The notes: a model not told the origin generated them from the sequence alone. Numbered from the stretch's first letter, positions 9,059 through 19,504 are shown. The stretch: 64,000 nt of DNA from Marinobacter sp. 2_MG-2023 (GCF_030546935.1 NZ_JAUOPH010000001.1:124001-188000); one strand, 5' to 3'. Numbers and translations: made by a program.

Positions 9059-10507
9059 ATGCTCAGGCGTACCAAGATTGTCGCTACCCTAGGCCCCGCT
9101 ACAGACTCTTCGGAATCTCTGGCTGACATTATAGCCGCTGGCATTGATGTAGCCCGTCTCAACTTCTCTCATGGAAGCGCCGACGAGCACATCAAGCGTG
9201 CACAACGGGTTCGCCAGGCAGCAGCAGCTCAAGGTCGTTTTGTAGCCCTGCTTGCAGACCTTCAGGGGCCTAAACTCCGTATTGCCCGCTTCACTGACAA
9301 TAAAGTTATCCTTAAAGCAGGGCAAACTTTTGTCCTGGATGCCGCCATGGACAAGGAAGCCGGCACAGACGAACGTGTAGGCATTGATTATGAGCAGCTC
9401 ATTGAAGATGTTTCGCCCGGAGACATTCTGGTTCTGGATGATGGTCGTATCGAAATGGAAGTGCAGTCGGTCGATGATCACAGCATCACATCTTCAGTTC
9501 TGATTGGCGGCCCACTCTCCAATAACAAGGGCCTGAACAAGCGTGGCGGCGGGCTTTCCGCCGATGCCCTGACGGACAAAGATAAGCAAGATATCGTGAC
9601 GGCTGCGCGGCTTGGAGCCGACTATGTTGCGGTATCCTTTGTCCGAACAGCCGAAGATATGCACACAGCCCGCCGGCTTCTTGAAGAAGCCGGGTCAGAT
9701 GCCGGCCTGGTTGCCAAAATCGAACGCGCGGAACTTGCACACGACGTGGCAGCACTGGACGCAGTTATCGAAGCTTCCGACGTTGTGATGGTGGCCCGCG
9801 GCGATCTCGCCGTTGAGATCGGTGACGCTGAGCTCGTGGGTGTACAGAAGCACATCATTGCCAGGGCCCGGGTCCTGGATCGCGCTGTGATTACAGCAAC
9901 ACAAATGATGGAGTCTATGATCACCAGCCCCATGCCGACCCGCGCTGAAGTATCTGATGTGGCGAACGCGGTTATGGACTACACAGATGCGGTTATGCTG
10001 TCAGCAGAAACGGCAGTAGGCGATTACCCGGTAGAAGCTGTAGAAGCAATGGTGCGTATTTGTATCGGCGCGGAAAAACACCCGACGATGCACCAGTCCA
10101 ATCACCGGATTCACGAAAGCATGGAGCTTGTTGATGAAGCCATTGCCCTGTCCGCCATGTATGCAGCAAACCACCTGAACGGAGTTCGGGCGATCATTTG
10201 CATGACGGAAACAGGCGCGACGCCCCGGCTGATGTCCCGCATCAAATCCAGCCTGCCAATCTTCGCGTATTCCCGACACCATTCCACGCAACACAGGGTT
10301 GTGATGTACCGTGGTGTTCAGACGATTCCGTTTGATTCGGCAAAAATTCCGAATGAGCGAACCAATGCGCTGGCCATATCAGAGCTGGTTAATCGGAACG
10401 TGGTAAGCAAGGGCGACCTGGTAGTTATCACCAAAGGTGACTACGTGAACGCCCAGGGCGGAACCAACACTATGAAAATTGTTCGGGTTGGTTCCGAGAT
10501 CAGCTGA
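9059..10507 (+). CDS. pyk: Pyruvate kinase
   Basis: A 482-residue pyruvate kinase that makes pyruvate and ATP from phosphoenolpyruvate and ADP. The start at 9059 gives the canonical [15 protein letters not shown] opening and has GAAGG eight bases upstream; the frame is open further left but that stretch is non-homologous AT-rich leader. NFSHGS (35-40), DLQGPKLRI (67-75), the VAKIER catalytic-Lys strand and [10 protein letters not shown] are all present. It belongs to the PykA-like group rather than the PykF group by overall look. It diverges from edd, with HexR-like operators in between, and its last 8 bases overlap convergent eda. Confidence 0.96.
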   Translation: MLRRTKIVATLGPATDSSESLADIIAAGIDVARLNFSHGSADEHIKRAQRVRQAAAAQGRFVALLADLQGPKLRIARFTDNKVILKAGQTFVLDAAMDKEAGTDERVGIDYEQLIEDVSPGDILVLDDGRIEMEVQSVDDHSITSSVLIGGPLSNNKGLNKRGGGLSADALTDKDKQDIVTAARLGADYVAVSFVRTAEDMHTARRLLEEAGSDAGLVAKIERAELAHDVAALDAVIEASDVVMVARGDLAVEIGDAELVGVQKHIIARARVLDRAVITATQMMESMITSPMPTRAEVSDVANAVMDYTDAVMLSAETAVGDYPVEAVEAMVRICIGAEKHPTMHQSNHRIHESMELVDEAIALSAMYAANHLNGVRAIICMTETGATPRLMSRIKSSLPIFAYSRHHSTQHRVVMYRGVQTIPFDSAKIPNERTNALAISELVNRNVVSKGDLVVITKGDYVNAQGGTNTMKIVRVGSEIS

Positions 10508-11150
10508 TCTCGGAAAGGCTATCACGGGCGATATCGACAATCGCAGCCCAATCTTTATTCGCAATAGCATCCGCGGGCGTAAGCCAACTGCCACCAACAG
10601 TCTGCACATTGCGCAAGGACAGGTAGTCCTTAGCAGTGTTGCGGCGGATCCCACCCGTCGGGCAAAAAGTCACATCCGGGAATGGGCCCCCAAAGGCTTT
10701 CAGTGCGGAGGTGCCTCCCGCCACTTCTGCAGGAAAAAATTTAAACTCACGGTAGCCTAAACCGTAACCGAGCATCAGCTCGGAAGCTGTTGAAATACCG
10801 GGCAAAAGAGGCACCTCGGCGGTTAAAGCAAATTTCAAAAGCTCATCCGTTACTCCGGGAGTCACTATGAACTGGGCACCGGCCGCTACTGCCTCGCGAT
10901 ACTGGGAGACACACGTCACCGTTCCAGCACCCACCCAGGCCTCGGGTATGGCTTCGCGTACACGCTCAATCGCCTTGAGCCCGTGCTCTGTCCGCAAGGT
11001 TATCTCCATCACACCAATCCCGCCATCAAACAGAGCCTGACACAATGGTACCGCCTCAGCCAGGTGCTCTATAGTGATAACAGGCATCAAAGGTGAAGCC
11101 TCCAAGACAGATCTGATCCGACCCCGCTGAAAATCCGATATCTGGCTCAT
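10500..11150 (-). CDS. eda: 2-keto-3-deoxy-6-phosphogluconate (KDPG) aldolase
   Basis: A 216-residue class I aldolase that cleaves KDPG to pyruvate and glyceraldehyde 3-phosphate, the last Entner-Doudoroff step; it often also acts on 4-hydroxy-2-oxoglutarate. The Schiff-base lysine lies in FKFFPAE (Lys137) and the catalytic glutamate in VMEITLR (Glu49), matching E. coli Lys133 and Glu45. The start at 11150 is chosen because GGAGAG stands just before it; an ATG four codons upstream lacks a ribosome-binding site. It follows pgl by 29 bases in a zwf-pgl-eda operon, and its end overlaps the convergent pyk end by 8 bases. Confidence 0.96.
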   Translation of the reverse strand: MSQISDFQRGRIRSVLEASPLMPVITIEHLAEAVPLCQALFDGGIGVMEITLRTEHGLKAIERVREAIPEAWVGAGTVTCVSQYREAVAAGAQFIVTPGVTDELLKFALTAEVPLLPGISTASELMLGYGLGYREFKFFPAEVAGGTSALKAFGGPFPDVTFCPTGGIRRNTAKDYLSLRNVQTVGGSWLTPADAIANKDWAAIVDIARDSLSEIS

Positions 11151-11179
11151 GCTTCTCTCCATACGTGATTTTAAAGGTC

Positions 11180-11899
11180 TTAAGGGCTCCAGAAGACCTG
11201 TAAGCCCGGATTCAGGAAGCCGCGCACCGGCATTGCGAGAAGATCCTCCGGCAGAGCAAAAGCCCGCTTCAGCGTTTCTAGCTTATCATTGCCTTTAAGG
11301 TGTAACGCCGTAAAACGGGCCTCACACATCAAAGCATAGGTCAGTGTGATGCGTGATTGCCCCTGTGATGGCGGTGTCATCGCCGCAACCAATTCCCGGC
11401 TTTCTAGATCCATGGCACGAACAAGTTCAGGGGCATCCGGAAACAGGGACGCCGTATGACCATCATTCCCCATACCCAAAATCAACACATCCAACGGACG
11501 TGTCAGAGTCGCCAGGCCGGCACTGACTGCCTCAACACCTGCGTGAGGAGTATTCCCGCTCTGCTTCAAAGGAAAATACTTCGCAACGGCTGCGTTATTC
11601 CGGAGCAAGTTTTCTTTTACCAGCCTGGTATTACTGACCGCATCGGTTTCATCCACCCAGCGCTCATCTGCCAAAACAACGTCCACCCTGCCCCAATCCA
11701 GGCTTTTGAGGGACAATGCATGAAAAAATGGCAGAGGGGTGGACCCACCTGAAACCGCAAGACTTGCCCGCTCAGCTACCAAAAGCCGGGCGTTGAGAAA
11801 CTCTGCGACTGCATCGGCAAGCTCCAGCGCTACATGTTGCGCCGATTCGCCAATATGAGCCTCGATACCGGCCGGCCAAACTATGTCAGGCATCTTCAT
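11180..11899 (-). CDS. pgl: 6-phosphogluconolactonase
   Basis: A 239-residue DevB/Pgl-type lactonase that hydrolyses 6-phosphogluconolactone. Family motifs [11 protein letters not shown] near the N-terminus, [19 protein letters not shown] in the middle and [17 protein letters not shown] are all present. The ATG at 11899 is chosen because AAGGAG lies five bases upstream; an ATG six codons earlier is less well placed. This start is inside the last 14 bases of zwf, so pgl translation is probably coupled to zwf. It is the middle gene of zwf-pgl-eda, and the operon order mirrors that of Pseudomonas. Confidence 0.95.
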   Translation of the reverse strand: MKMPDIVWPAGIEAHIGESAQHVALELADAVAEFLNARLLVAERASLAVSGGSTPLPFFHALSLKSLDWGRVDVVLADERWVDETDAVSNTRLVKENLLRNNAAVAKYFPLKQSGNTPHAGVEAVSAGLATLTRPLDVLILGMGNDGHTASLFPDAPELVRAMDLESRELVAAMTPPSQGQSRITLTYALMCEARFTALHLKGNDKLETLKRAFALPEDLLAMPVRGFLNPGLQVFWSP

Positions 11900-13373
11900 A
11901 CCAACTCCTTCCATCACGAGTGATCATCGCAATAGAAGCAACCGGTCCCCAGGTTCCCGCGGCATATCGCTTGGGCGGATCACCTCCGTCACTCCAGTTC
12001 TGGATAATCTGGTCCACCCAGCGCCAGGCATACTCAACTTCATCACGCCGCACAAACAGGTACTGATTCCCTTTCATAATTTCCCACAACAGACGTTCGT
12101 ATGCATCGGGAATCCGGTCGGCCTCAAAGGTCTCCGAAAACGCCAGCTCCAGTGGCCCCTGACGCAGCCGCATGCCCTTGTGCAAACCCTGATCTTTGGT
12201 GAGTATTTTGAGTGACATTCCTTCATCCGGCTGCAAACGGATGATCAGTTTGTTATTCGCCAGGTGCTTCTGGTCGGGATCAAAAATGTAATGGGGGGCC
12301 GGCTTGAAGTGAATAATAATCTGGGACAGCTTTTCCGGCAGGCGTTTACCCGTGCGTATGTAGAATGGAACTCCCGACCAACGCCAGTTATCGATTTCCA
12401 CTTTCAGAGCCACAAACGTCTCGGTTGCACTTCTCTTGTTGGCCCCCTCTTCTTCGAGGTATCCGGGGACCGGCTTCCCAATACTGGTGCCCGCTGTGTA
12501 CTGGCCCCGCACAACGTAACTTTCCATCATGTCCGGTGTAATTGTGCGAAGAGCTTTAAGTACCTTCACCTTTTCATCACGGATGCTGTCGGCGGACAGA
12601 TCGGAGGGTGGGTCCATGGCAATCAGACACAACAACTGAAGCATGTGATTCTGAATCATGTCCCGGATCTGGCCCGCTTTATCAAAATAGCCCCAGCGAC
12701 CTTCAATACCCACGCTCTCGGCAACCGTTATTTCCACATGAGAAATATGATTCTGGTCCCATTGAGATGCAAAAAGGTTATTGGCAAAGCGCAGAGCAAT
12801 CAGGTTCTGAACGGTCTCTTTGCCCAGATAATGGTCGATCCGAAAGAGCTGGCTTTCTTTATAGACTTCTGCGAGTTCATCGTTTATGACCTTGGAGGAC
12901 TCAAGGTCATGACCTATGGGCTTCTCAACAACAACACGTGTCTTTTCTGTGCAACAACTGGCTGAATGGAGGTTTCGGGCAATGACACCGTACATCGCTG
13001 GCGGGGTGGCCATATAAACAATCAGCTCGTTACTTCTCTCATGGCTTCCACCCTCGCGCCAACTGTTGAGAACCCCAAACGCATCTTCATCCTGGAAGTC
13101 CAGAACCTGATATTCCACCCTCTGCAAAAAGGCTTCGGCTACTGAAAGGTCAAATTCCTCTGCCTTCACATTCCGCTTCAGCTTTTGAAGCAACTGGCCA
13201 CGAACTTCTGTGGTGTCGAGGTCCTGACGAGCGAGTGCCAATATTCTACTGTCGCTAGCCAGAAGACCAGCTCGCTCCAACTGGTAGAACGCAGGAAACA
13301 GCTTGCGCTGGGCAAGATCGCCCAGAGCCCCGAACAACATAATGTCGCAGCGGTTAATCATCCTGTTGACCAT
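11886..13373 (-). CDS. zwf: Glucose-6-phosphate 1-dehydrogenase
   Basis: A 495-residue enzyme that oxidises glucose 6-phosphate to the lactone with NAD(P)+, the entry to both the Entner-Doudoroff and pentose phosphate routes. The coenzyme loop is GALGDLA (15-21); Leu in place of the common Ser is also the Pseudomonas form. EKPIGHDL (150-157) and the substrate/catalytic motif RIDHYLGKE (178-186) are intact. AGAGG precedes the ATG by eight bases. It heads the zwf-pgl-eda operon and diverges from hexR across 214 bp holding two HexR-like operators, so repression by HexR with relief by KDPG, as in Pseudomonas, is the expected control. Confidence 0.97.
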   Translation of the reverse strand: MVNRMINRCDIMLFGALGDLAQRKLFPAFYQLERAGLLASDSRILALARQDLDTTEVRGQLLQKLKRNVKAEEFDLSVAEAFLQRVEYQVLDFQDEDAFGVLNSWREGGSHERSNELIVYMATPPAMYGVIARNLHSASCCTEKTRVVVEKPIGHDLESSKVINDELAEVYKESQLFRIDHYLGKETVQNLIALRFANNLFASQWDQNHISHVEITVAESVGIEGRWGYFDKAGQIRDMIQNHMLQLLCLIAMDPPSDLSADSIRDEKVKVLKALRTITPDMMESYVVRGQYTAGTSIGKPVPGYLEEEGANKRSATETFVALKVEIDNWRWSGVPFYIRTGKRLPEKLSQIIIHFKPAPHYIFDPDQKHLANNKLIIRLQPDEGMSLKILTKDQGLHKGMRLRQGPLELAFSETFEADRIPDAYERLLWEIMKGNQYLFVRRDEVEYAWRWVDQIIQNWSDGGDPPKRYAAGTWGPVASIAMITRDGRSWYEDA

Positions 13374-13431
13374 CGGGCACGCCTCTCTGGTGAATCAAGC
13401 CATAGAAAACCAAGCTGTATTCACGCATAAA

Positions 13432-13446
13432 TGTAGTAATTTTATC
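13432..13446. promoter_or_regulatory. HexR-like operator, zwf-proximal
   Basis: TGTAGTAATTTTATC matches 12 of 15 positions of the HexR consensus, with a perfect TGTAGT left half-site. It lies 58 bp upstream of the zwf start codon and shares the AGTAATTTTA core with the edd-proximal site. Confidence 0.65.
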
Positions 13447-13457
13447 CAAATAATGAC

Positions 13458-13485
13458 ATTGCCCATGGATTAAGCCAAGGGCAAT
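13458..13485. promoter_or_regulatory. Inverted repeat between the two HexR-like sites
   Basis: Eleven-base arms (13458-13468 and 13475-13485) pair with one internal mismatch around a six-base loop. No T-run follows on either strand, so it is unlikely to be a terminator. It may be a protein-binding palindrome or an mRNA leader hairpin of zwf or hexR. The equivalent edd/pyk spacer has nothing similar. Confidence 0.4.
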
Positions 13486-13496
13486 ATCGGGTTATT

Positions 13497-13511
13497 GATA
13501 CGTTTACTACC
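13497..13511. promoter_or_regulatory. HexR-like operator, hexR-proximal
   Basis: GATACGTTTACTACC differs from the pyk-proximal site by one base and has the perfect TTTACTAC half-site. It ends 76 bp before the hexR ATG, which suggests autoregulation. Confidence 0.6.
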
Positions 13512-13587
13512 CAAAACATGTTGAAATCCCGGTATAATCGGCTCGAGTTGAACAACCATCCCACCAAAGATTGAGGGAGTAGCTTTG

Positions 13588-14466
13588 ATGGCTGTAAACC
13601 AGTCGCATCGTGACGAGAACCTACTGGAAGATATCCAGTCACGGCTAGACACGCTTAACAAGTCGGAACGCAAGGTAGCAGAGGCTATTCTGCGGGATCC
13701 CAGCGCAGCCACCCGGTACAGCATTGCGGCTCTGGCCAGAGCGTCAAACGTCAGCGAACCAACCGTAAACCGGTTTTGCCGTGGATTTTCGGCCACAGGT
13801 TTTCCGGATTTCAAGATCCGGCTCGCGCAGAGCATCGCTACGGGCATACCCTATATCGGGCAGAACATAGAGCCGGAAGATACGGTTGCAGAGTTTGCCG
13901 ACAAGATCATGATGAGCACCATCGCCAACCTGGACAAGGCCCGTCAGGCGCTGAACCCCCGCGCACTGGCAACCGCCATTGACTATCTGATCCAGGCAAA
14001 ACAAATCAACTTTTTTGGCATGGGGGGCTCAGCGTCCGTTGCGCTTGACGCACAACACAAGTTTTTCCGCTTTAACCTTCCAGTCATGTCCTATGATGAC
14101 GCCCTCATGCAGCGCATGGTTGCTGCAGGTGCCAGTGTTGGAGACGTCATAGTGATGATTTCCTATACGGGACGCACCCGGGAAACCGTCGATATCGCCC
14201 GGATTGCCCGGGACAATGGCGCAACCGTTATCGGCATCACAACTCCGGACTCTCCGTTGGCAGACGTTTGCACCGTTGCTTTGGAGGTTACCGCACCAGA
14301 AGACATAGAGGTTTATATGCCAATGTCTTCCAGAATTATCCACCTTACTGTTATAGATATTCTGGCCACCGGCGTAACACTCAAGCGCGGTACCGACTTT
14401 CTGGGGCATCTCAAGAAAATCAAAGACAGCCTGATGCCTACACGCTACCCATCAAGCCTTGACTGA
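13588..14466 (+). CDS. hexR: RpiR-family regulator of glucose catabolism, HexR
   Basis: A 292-residue regulator. An N-terminal RpiR helix-turn-helix domain (about 1-80, with [27 protein letters not shown] split around residues 43-70) is joined to a C-terminal SIS sugar-phosphate isomerase domain (about 120-260; [22 protein letters not shown]). In Pseudomonas and Shewanella, HexR binds zwf, edd, pyk and eda promoters and releases or re-sorts on KDPG. Here it sits divergent to zwf, and HexR-like palindromes flank zwf, hexR, edd and pyk. The ATG at 13588 is preferred to the TTG one codon earlier; GGGAG precedes it by eight bases. The gene ends at a strong bidirectional terminator. Confidence 0.94.
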   Translation: MAVNQSHRDENLLEDIQSRLDTLNKSERKVAEAILRDPSAATRYSIAALARASNVSEPTVNRFCRGFSATGFPDFKIRLAQSIATGIPYIGQNIEPEDTVAEFADKIMMSTIANLDKARQALNPRALATAIDYLIQAKQINFFGMGGSASVALDAQHKFFRFNLPVMSYDDALMQRMVAAGASVGDVIVMISYTGRTRETVDIARIARDNGATVIGITTPDSPLADVCTVALEVTAPEDIEVYMPMSSRIIHLTVIDILATGVTLKRGTDFLGHLKKIKDSLMPTRYPSSLD

Positions 14467-14486
14467 CGAGAAGTTCAGCAGGCAAC

Positions 14487-14522
14487 AAAAAACCCGGACA
14501 ACCTGCGTTGTCCGGGTTTTTT
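14487..14522. terminator. Bidirectional intrinsic terminator, hexR / ppiD
   Basis: A ten-pair GC-rich stem (CCCGGACAAC with GTTGTCCGGG) with a four-base loop is flanked by six A and six T, so it works on both strands for the convergent hexR and ppiD. Confidence 0.93.
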
Positions 14523-14540
14523 GTTAATGCAGTATCCTGG

Positions 14541-16394
14541 TTATGGCCGGGATACTTCAGCGTTGCTCCTTAGGAACTGCTGATACGCTGCGTATTCACG
14601 CTGTCCTTCAAGGGAAGCCATGAACCTGCGCAACTGTCCCAGGTCGGCATCGCTGCCCTCTGCATCACCCTCGTTCACTGCGTCCAGGGCAATAACGGCA
14701 ACACCGCTGCGTGTCATTGCAATGCCATAGCTCGAACCGCTGTCACCCGGACGGGAGAGCGAGAATACGGTCTGTACGACCTGCGGTTCCACACCTCCAG
14801 CATCCCTGGCCTGGTTTTCAAACTGCTCCCAATCACCCGCGTTCAGCGAATCAAGAGACTCACCCTTCTCCAGGCTGGCAAGGATGTTCTGGGCACGCTC
14901 ATTCAGCGCTTCCCGGATCTTACGGTCTTCCAGGTTGCTACGAATGCTGTCCTGCACATCCGCAAGGGGCAGTTGCTGGGCTTCGCGATATTCACGGGCC
15001 CGCGCAACGACGGAAACATTATCGCCCACGTCAATCAGCTCGGTGTTATACCCACTCTCCATAACATCTTCCGAGAAAAGCTGACGAACAAGCCCAGCGT
15101 GGTCGAACGGTGCCTGGCCACCCTCTCTGGTAACGGCCTCAGCCACACGAATTTCCAGCCCAAGCTCTTCGGCTGGCCCAATCAGGTCATCTGCAGCATA
15201 AGCGGAGTCAGCAAGCTCTGAACGCACCTCTGCATACCTTTCCTGAGCACGTTCGCGGGCGAGCTCGGTCCGAAGCTGCTGCTCAAGCTCTTCCATGGGA
15301 GGAACTTCTGATCGGCGAACGTCGTCAAGGCGAATCAGGTGTACGCCAAAACTTGTCTGCACAGGCCCGGAAACTTCACCTTCCTCCAATGCGAACAAAG
15401 CCTCTTCAAAAGCTTCGTCGTAGACACCTCGCCCGGCAAAGCCAAGGTCACCGCCCTCTTTTGCAGACACAGTATCAATCGAAAGTTCCTGGGCCAGATC
15501 TTCAAAGCTCTCGCCGGCTTCCAGGCGCTCTTGAATAGCCACCATGGTCTGCTCGGAATCCGCGCCATCCTCGATCAGGATATGAGATGCACGACGCTCT
15601 TCACGAGCCAGATCGCCAGCACGCTGTGCGTAGTAGGCCTCAAGCTCTTCCTGGCTAATTTCAATTTTTTCAGCCAGGGCTCCCAGGGATAAGGTTATGT
15701 AAGCTGCGTCTATCTGCTCTGGCTGACTAAACGCATTTTTGTTTTCCTGGTAGAAAGCCTCAATCTCTGCGTCAGTCACCTCAACTCCTTCAGAAACCGC
15801 GCTGGCAGGAATCTGAACAACACGGAAGTTACGGGTCTGGTTCTGGATTCGCAGAAGTTGTGAGGCATTTGCATCGGCAACAAGGCCGCTTTGCATAATG
15901 CCACCACGAATTTGATTGACTACATACTGTTTGCGCATGGCTTCACGGAATTCGCCTACACCCATACCCAGGTTGCGCACGGAAGCCACAAAGCGATCAC
16001 GATTAAACTGTCCATCAACCTGAAACTGCGGCATCTGAGTAATCAGAGCATCGATATCCGCATCAGTGAGTGCAAGCCCCTGGGCGCTGGCATCCTGAAT
16101 AAGCACCTGCTCCTGGACAAGGGAGTCAAGCACATCCTTGCGAATCTGATCCTCATTCAGCATGGCGGGATCGGGACGCTCCATAGCGGAAAGACGACGC
16201 TGGCTCTCCATCTGAACCACGCGCAGGAACTCCCGCTCGGTAATATCCTCACCATTGACTGTTGCCACCTCCGGTTCGCCGGAGAAGCCCCCAACAATGG
16301 CGTCCATTCCCCAGATGGAGAGGGACACGACCAACAGACCAATTATGATCTTGGCAATCGTTCCTTGGGAATTTTCCCGTATATCTTGAAGCAT
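14541..16394 (-). CDS. ppiD: Periplasmic folding chaperone, peptidyl-prolyl isomerase PpiD
   Basis: A 617-residue inner-membrane-anchored chaperone with its bulk in the periplasm, where it assists newly translocated proteins at the SecYEG exit. One N-terminal transmembrane helix (about 14-33, IAKIIIGLLVVSLSIWGMD) is followed by a SurA-N-like chaperone domain (about 35-190), a parvulin domain (about 265-355: RRASHILIEDG ... GGDLGFAGRG ... SFGVHLIRLDDV) and a C-terminal NC-type extension. Glutamate-rich linkers lie between domains. GGGAG is placed four to five bases before the ATG. It follows hupB as in Pseudomonas and E. coli, but a terminator separates them, so it may depend on read-through or its own promoter. 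Confidence 0.95.
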   Translation of the reverse strand: MLQDIRENSQGTIAKIIIGLLVVSLSIWGMDAIVGGFSGEPEVATVNGEDITEREFLRVVQMESQRRLSAMERPDPAMLNEDQIRKDVLDSLVQEQVLIQDASAQGLALTDADIDALITQMPQFQVDGQFNRDRFVASVRNLGMGVGEFREAMRKQYVVNQIRGGIMQSGLVADANASQLLRIQNQTRNFRVVQIPASAVSEGVEVTDAEIEAFYQENKNAFSQPEQIDAAYITLSLGALAEKIEISQEELEAYYAQRAGDLAREERRASHILIEDGADSEQTMVAIQERLEAGESFEDLAQELSIDTVSAKEGGDLGFAGRGVYDEAFEEALFALEEGEVSGPVQTSFGVHLIRLDDVRRSEVPPMEELEQQLRTELARERAQERYAEVRSELADSAYAADDLIGPAEELGLEIRVAEAVTREGGQAPFDHAGLVRQLFSEDVMESGYNTELIDVGDNVSVVARAREYREAQQLPLADVQDSIRSNLEDRKIREALNERAQNILASLEKGESLDSLNAGDWEQFENQARDAGGVEPQVVQTVFSLSRPGDSGSSYGIAMTRSGVAVIALDAVNEGDAEGSDADLGQLRRFMASLEGQREYAAYQQFLRSNAEVSRP

Positions 16395-16428
16395 GTTTCT
16401 CCCGAGCCTCTATTGGTGCTCTCAACGT

Positions 16429-16458
16429 AAAAAGGCGCACCCTGTTGGAATGCGCCTT
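16429..16458 (-). terminator. Intrinsic terminator after hupB
   Basis: On the minus strand an eight-pair stem AAGGCGCA/TGCGCCTT with an 11-base loop ends in TTTTT. It lies 50 bases beyond the hupB stop and before ppiD. Confidence 0.85.
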
Positions 16459-16508
16459 GAATTCTTCTTGGCGACTCCGTTTAACGGGAGCCGCCGGAGA
16501 AAGAACCG

Positions 16509-16781
16509 TTACTTAACGGCGTCTTTCAGAGCTTTACCTGCTTTGAACCCGGGCACTTTTGACGCAGCGATCTTGATCTCGGCGCCAGTTTGCGGGTTAC
16601 GACCAGTGCGCGCAGCACGATCTTTCACGGAGAAAGTACCAAAACCGATCAGAGTAACCTGATCGCCTTTTTTGAGGGCACCGGTGATAGAGTTGGTCAT
16701 TGCGTCCAGAGCACGGCCAGCGGCTGCTTTGGAAATATCTGCTGATTCTGCAATTGCATCGATAAGTTCGGACTTGTTCAC
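16509..16781 (-). CDS. hupB: DNA-binding protein HU-beta
   Basis: A 90-residue nucleoid-associated histone-like protein that bends and compacts DNA as a dimer. It is the standard HU length, with [12 protein letters not shown] at the N-terminus, [21 protein letters not shown] forming the beta-arm with the intercalating Pro in RNPQTG, and the typical [22 protein letters not shown] tail. The start codon is GTG, with a strong AAGGGG six bases upstream. The gene lies between lon and ppiD as in pseudomonads. A sigma-70 promoter about 190 bases upstream implies a long untranslated leader, and a strong terminator follows, so hupB is largely a one-gene unit. Confidence 0.97.
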   Translation of the reverse strand: MNKSELIDAIAESADISKAAAGRALDAMTNSITGALKKGDQVTLIGFGTFSVKDRAARTGRNPQTGAEIKIAASKVPGFKAGKALKDAVK

Positions 16782-16974
16782 ACTAAACCCCTTCGCTTTC
16801 AGGTTGAAGATGTTCTAGGTTGGATTGTTTTTTCTCGGACGTTCTCGACTATCGCATAAGCGGTCGGAGAATTCCATTCTTCGGTTTTCTTATTCCTTTC
16901 GGCGTTCAACCGGTGTTCGGAATAGGCACATACTGCGCGGGAGCCCTTGGTATTGGCTGCTTCACGGCGAAACA

Positions 16975-17004
16975 GTTATACCAATGGGCTCTCTGGCATG
17001 TCAA
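16975..17004 (-). promoter_or_regulatory. Sigma-70 promoter of hupB
   Basis: On the minus strand a perfect TTGACA is followed, after 18 bases, by TATAAC. The predicted start near 16968 gives a leader of about 187 bases before the hupB GTG. The promoter lies just beyond the lon stop codon. Confidence 0.75.
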
Positions 17005-17019
17005 CAACTCATCCAGGGT

Positions 17020-19437
17020 TTAATGTGTATTTATGCGTTCTGCACTGTCACTTTCATCGTCATGCGGCTTACCTGAGCTCGCCTTTGACCCTTTACCTGC
17101 CTTGTGTGGCTCAGGTGCATAAGCCAGAGCAATATCAAGAACTTCATCAATCCATTTGACTGGAATTATCTCCAGCGACTCTTTAATGTTGTCGGGTATC
17201 TCCTTGAGATCCCTAACATTTTCATCAGGTATAACAATGGTTTTTATACCGCCCCGATGCGCCGCGAGAAGCTTTTCCTTCAGCCCGCCGATGGGCAGAA
17301 CCCGACCCCTGAGCGTGATTTCACCGGTCATCGCAACGTCTGCACGAACTGGAATTTTGGTCAGTGCAGAAACCAGTGCTGTACACATGCCAATACCGGC
17401 ACTTGGACCGTCTTTGGGAGTTGCGCCTTCCGGTACGTGCACATGCAAGTCGTGTTTTTCATGGAAGTCATCGGCAATACCAAGCCCCGGAGCGCGACTT
17501 CTGACGACCGTAAGGGCCGTTTGAATCGACTCCTGCATCACATCACCAAGGGAGCCGGTTTTAACAACCCTGCCCTTACCTGGAGTGAGAGCGCATTCAA
17601 TTGTAAGAAGCTCACCACCTACCTGGGTCCACGCCAGGCCAGTTACCTGGCCGACCTGATTGGTCTCTTCCGCCAGCCCGTAGTTGAACTTGCGAACACC
17701 CGAGTAATGCTCCAGCAACTCTGGCTTAATAACCATGGTCGCTTTCTCATTGGCGACCACGTGCTCTCGCACTACCTTCCTGCAGATTTTCGCGATTTCC
17801 CGCTCCAGGCCTCGAACACCGGCCTCCCGGGTGTAATAGCGCACGATATCCCGTAGGGTTTCCTCGGGTAGTGTGAGCTCATCCTTGCGCAGTCCGTTTG
17901 CCTTGATTTGCTTGGGCAACAGGTACCGCAACGCGATGTTCACTTTCTCGTCTTCGGTGTAACCCGGAATCCGGATAACCTCCATGCGATCCAGCAGGGC
18001 TGACGGAATGTCCATGGAGTTGGACGTGCATACAAACATGACATCGGAAAGATCGTAGTCCACTTCCAGATAATGGTCGTTGAACGTATGATTCTGCTCA
18101 GGGTCCAGAACTTCCAGCAAAGCAGACGCGGGATCACCACGATGATCCATGCCCATCTTGTCGATTTCATCAAACAGAAACAGCGGGTTTTTTACGCCCA
18201 CTTTGGATAGCTTCTGCAACAACTTGCCAGGCAGCGCGCCAATGTAGGTTTTGCGGTGGCCACGAATTTCGGCTTCATCACGCACACCACCAAGAGCCAT
18301 CCGGGTGTACTTGCGGTTGGTGGCCCGGGCAATAGACTGACCAAGGGATGTTTTACCAACACCAGGAGGCCCCACAAGGCAAAGCACAGGACCTTTAACT
18401 TTTTTCACACGGCTCTGCACAGCAAGATATTCGAGAATGCGCTTCTTGACCTCATCAAGGCCGTAGTGGTCCTGGTCTAGAATCTCACGCGCTTTTTCAA
18501 TGTCGTGGCGCACCCGACTGCGTTTTTTCCAGGGAACGGCCAGCATCCAGTCTATATAACCACGTACAACCGTGGCCTCCGCAGACATGGGTGACATCAT
18601 CTTCAGCTTGTTCAGCTCAGCTTCTGTCTTTTTACGAGCTTCTTCGGGCAGGCCGGCTTCTTCAAGCTTCTGTTCCAGCTCTTCAAAATCGTTATTACCC
18701 TCGCCAAGGTTACCCATTTCTTTCTGGATAGCCTTCATCTGCTCATTGAGATAGTACTCGCGCTGACTGCGCTCCATCTGCTTTTTAACGCGGCCACGGA
18801 TGCGTTTTTCAACCTCGATCAGGTCAATTTCTCCATCCAGCTTGCCGAGCAAAAGCTCTACACGATTATTAACGTTAAGGGCTTCCAGCAGTTCCTGCTT
18901 TTCCGGAATACGCATCTCAAGGTGTGCAGCCATGGTGTCCGCCAGGCGTTCCAACTCTTCGATGCCGGTCAGGGCATTAGAGACTTCCGAAGGCACCTTG
19001 CGGGACAGCTTCACATACTTTTCAAACTCATCCATCAGCGTTTTCAGGAGCACTTCTTCCTCGCGCTCGGGCAGACCTTCTTCGTCCATCAGCGTTGCGC
19101 CGCCAGACAAATAGTCAGCTTCTGTAATATTACTGATTGCAGCCCGGGCATTACCCTCAACCAACACTTTAACTGTGCCGTCAGGAAGCCTCAGCAACTG
19201 CAGTACGGTAGCAAGCGTGCCCATTTCAAACACATCATCGGGGCCGGGCTCATCAGTTGCGGCATCCCGCTGGGCAACCAGAAGGATTTCCTTGCTTCCT
19301 TCCATCGCGGCTTCCAGAGCCTGAATGGATTTCTCGCGGCCCACAAACAGGGGGACCACCATGTGCGGGAACACCACGACGTCGCGGAGAGGCAGCAGCG
19401 GGTATTCTTGCACGATATTTTCGGGTGTCCGGGTCAT
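17020..19437 (-). CDS. lon: ATP-dependent protease Lon
   Basis: An 805-residue cytoplasmic AAA+ serine protease that degrades damaged and short-lived regulatory proteins. The domains run in order: substrate-binding Lon N-domain (about 10-205), coiled-coil linker, AAA+ module with Walker A GPPGVGKT (356-363) and Walker B LFLFDEID (419-426), then the protease domain with catalytic Ser679 in PKDGPSAG and Lys722 in GGLKEKLL, the same numbering as in E. coli Lon. The C-terminal 20 residues are a charged, Lys/Ser-rich tail. AGAGGA precedes the ATG. A sigma-32-like promoter overlaps the leader, as expected for a heat-shock protease. It sits downstream of clpX but after a terminator, so it is independently expressed. 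Confidence 0.98.
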   Translation of the reverse strand: MTRTPENIVQEYPLLPLRDVVVFPHMVVPLFVGREKSIQALEAAMEGSKEILLVAQRDAATDEPGPDDVFEMGTLATVLQLLRLPDGTVKVLVEGNARAAISNITEADYLSGGATLMDEEGLPEREEEVLLKTLMDEFEKYVKLSRKVPSEVSNALTGIEELERLADTMAAHLEMRIPEKQELLEALNVNNRVELLLGKLDGEIDLIEVEKRIRGRVKKQMERSQREYYLNEQMKAIQKEMGNLGEGNNDFEELEQKLEEAGLPEEARKKTEAELNKLKMMSPMSAEATVVRGYIDWMLAVPWKKRSRVRHDIEKAREILDQDHYGLDEVKKRILEYLAVQSRVKKVKGPVLCLVGPPGVGKTSLGQSIARATNRKYTRMALGGVRDEAEIRGHRKTYIGALPGKLLQKLSKVGVKNPLFLFDEIDKMGMDHRGDPASALLEVLDPEQNHTFNDHYLEVDYDLSDVMFVCTSNSMDIPSALLDRMEVIRIPGYTEDEKVNIALRYLLPKQIKANGLRKDELTLPEETLRDIVRYYTREAGVRGLEREIAKICRKVVREHVVANEKATMVIKPELLEHYSGVRKFNYGLAEETNQVGQVTGLAWTQVGGELLTIECALTPGKGRVVKTGSLGDVMQESIQTALTVVRSRAPGLGIADDFHEKHDLHVHVPEGATPKDGPSAGIGMCTALVSALTKIPVRADVAMTGEITLRGRVLPIGGLKEKLLAAHRGGIKTIVIPDENVRDLKEIPDNIKESLEIIPVKWIDEVLDIALAYAPEPHKAGKGSKASSGKPHDDESDSAERINTH

Positions 19438-19478
19438 AAGGAATCCTCTGACGGTGTTTCATTCAGCATATCACCCTT

Positions 19479-19504
19479 CATTGGGGCAGCTGTTTAAATT
19501 GCAA
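19479..19504 (-). promoter_or_regulatory. Possible sigma-32 promoter of lon
   Basis: On the minus strand TTGCAA (19504-19499) is followed 12 bases later by CCCCAATG (19486-19479), resembling the heat-shock consensus TTGAAA-N13/14-CCCCAT. It lies 42-67 bp before the lon ATG. The spacer is one base short, so this is tentative. Confidence 0.4.

Noticed and set aside
13458..13485. Terminator between zwf and hexR
   Set aside because: The stem has no T-run on either strand and lies between divergent start codons, where no transcript ends.
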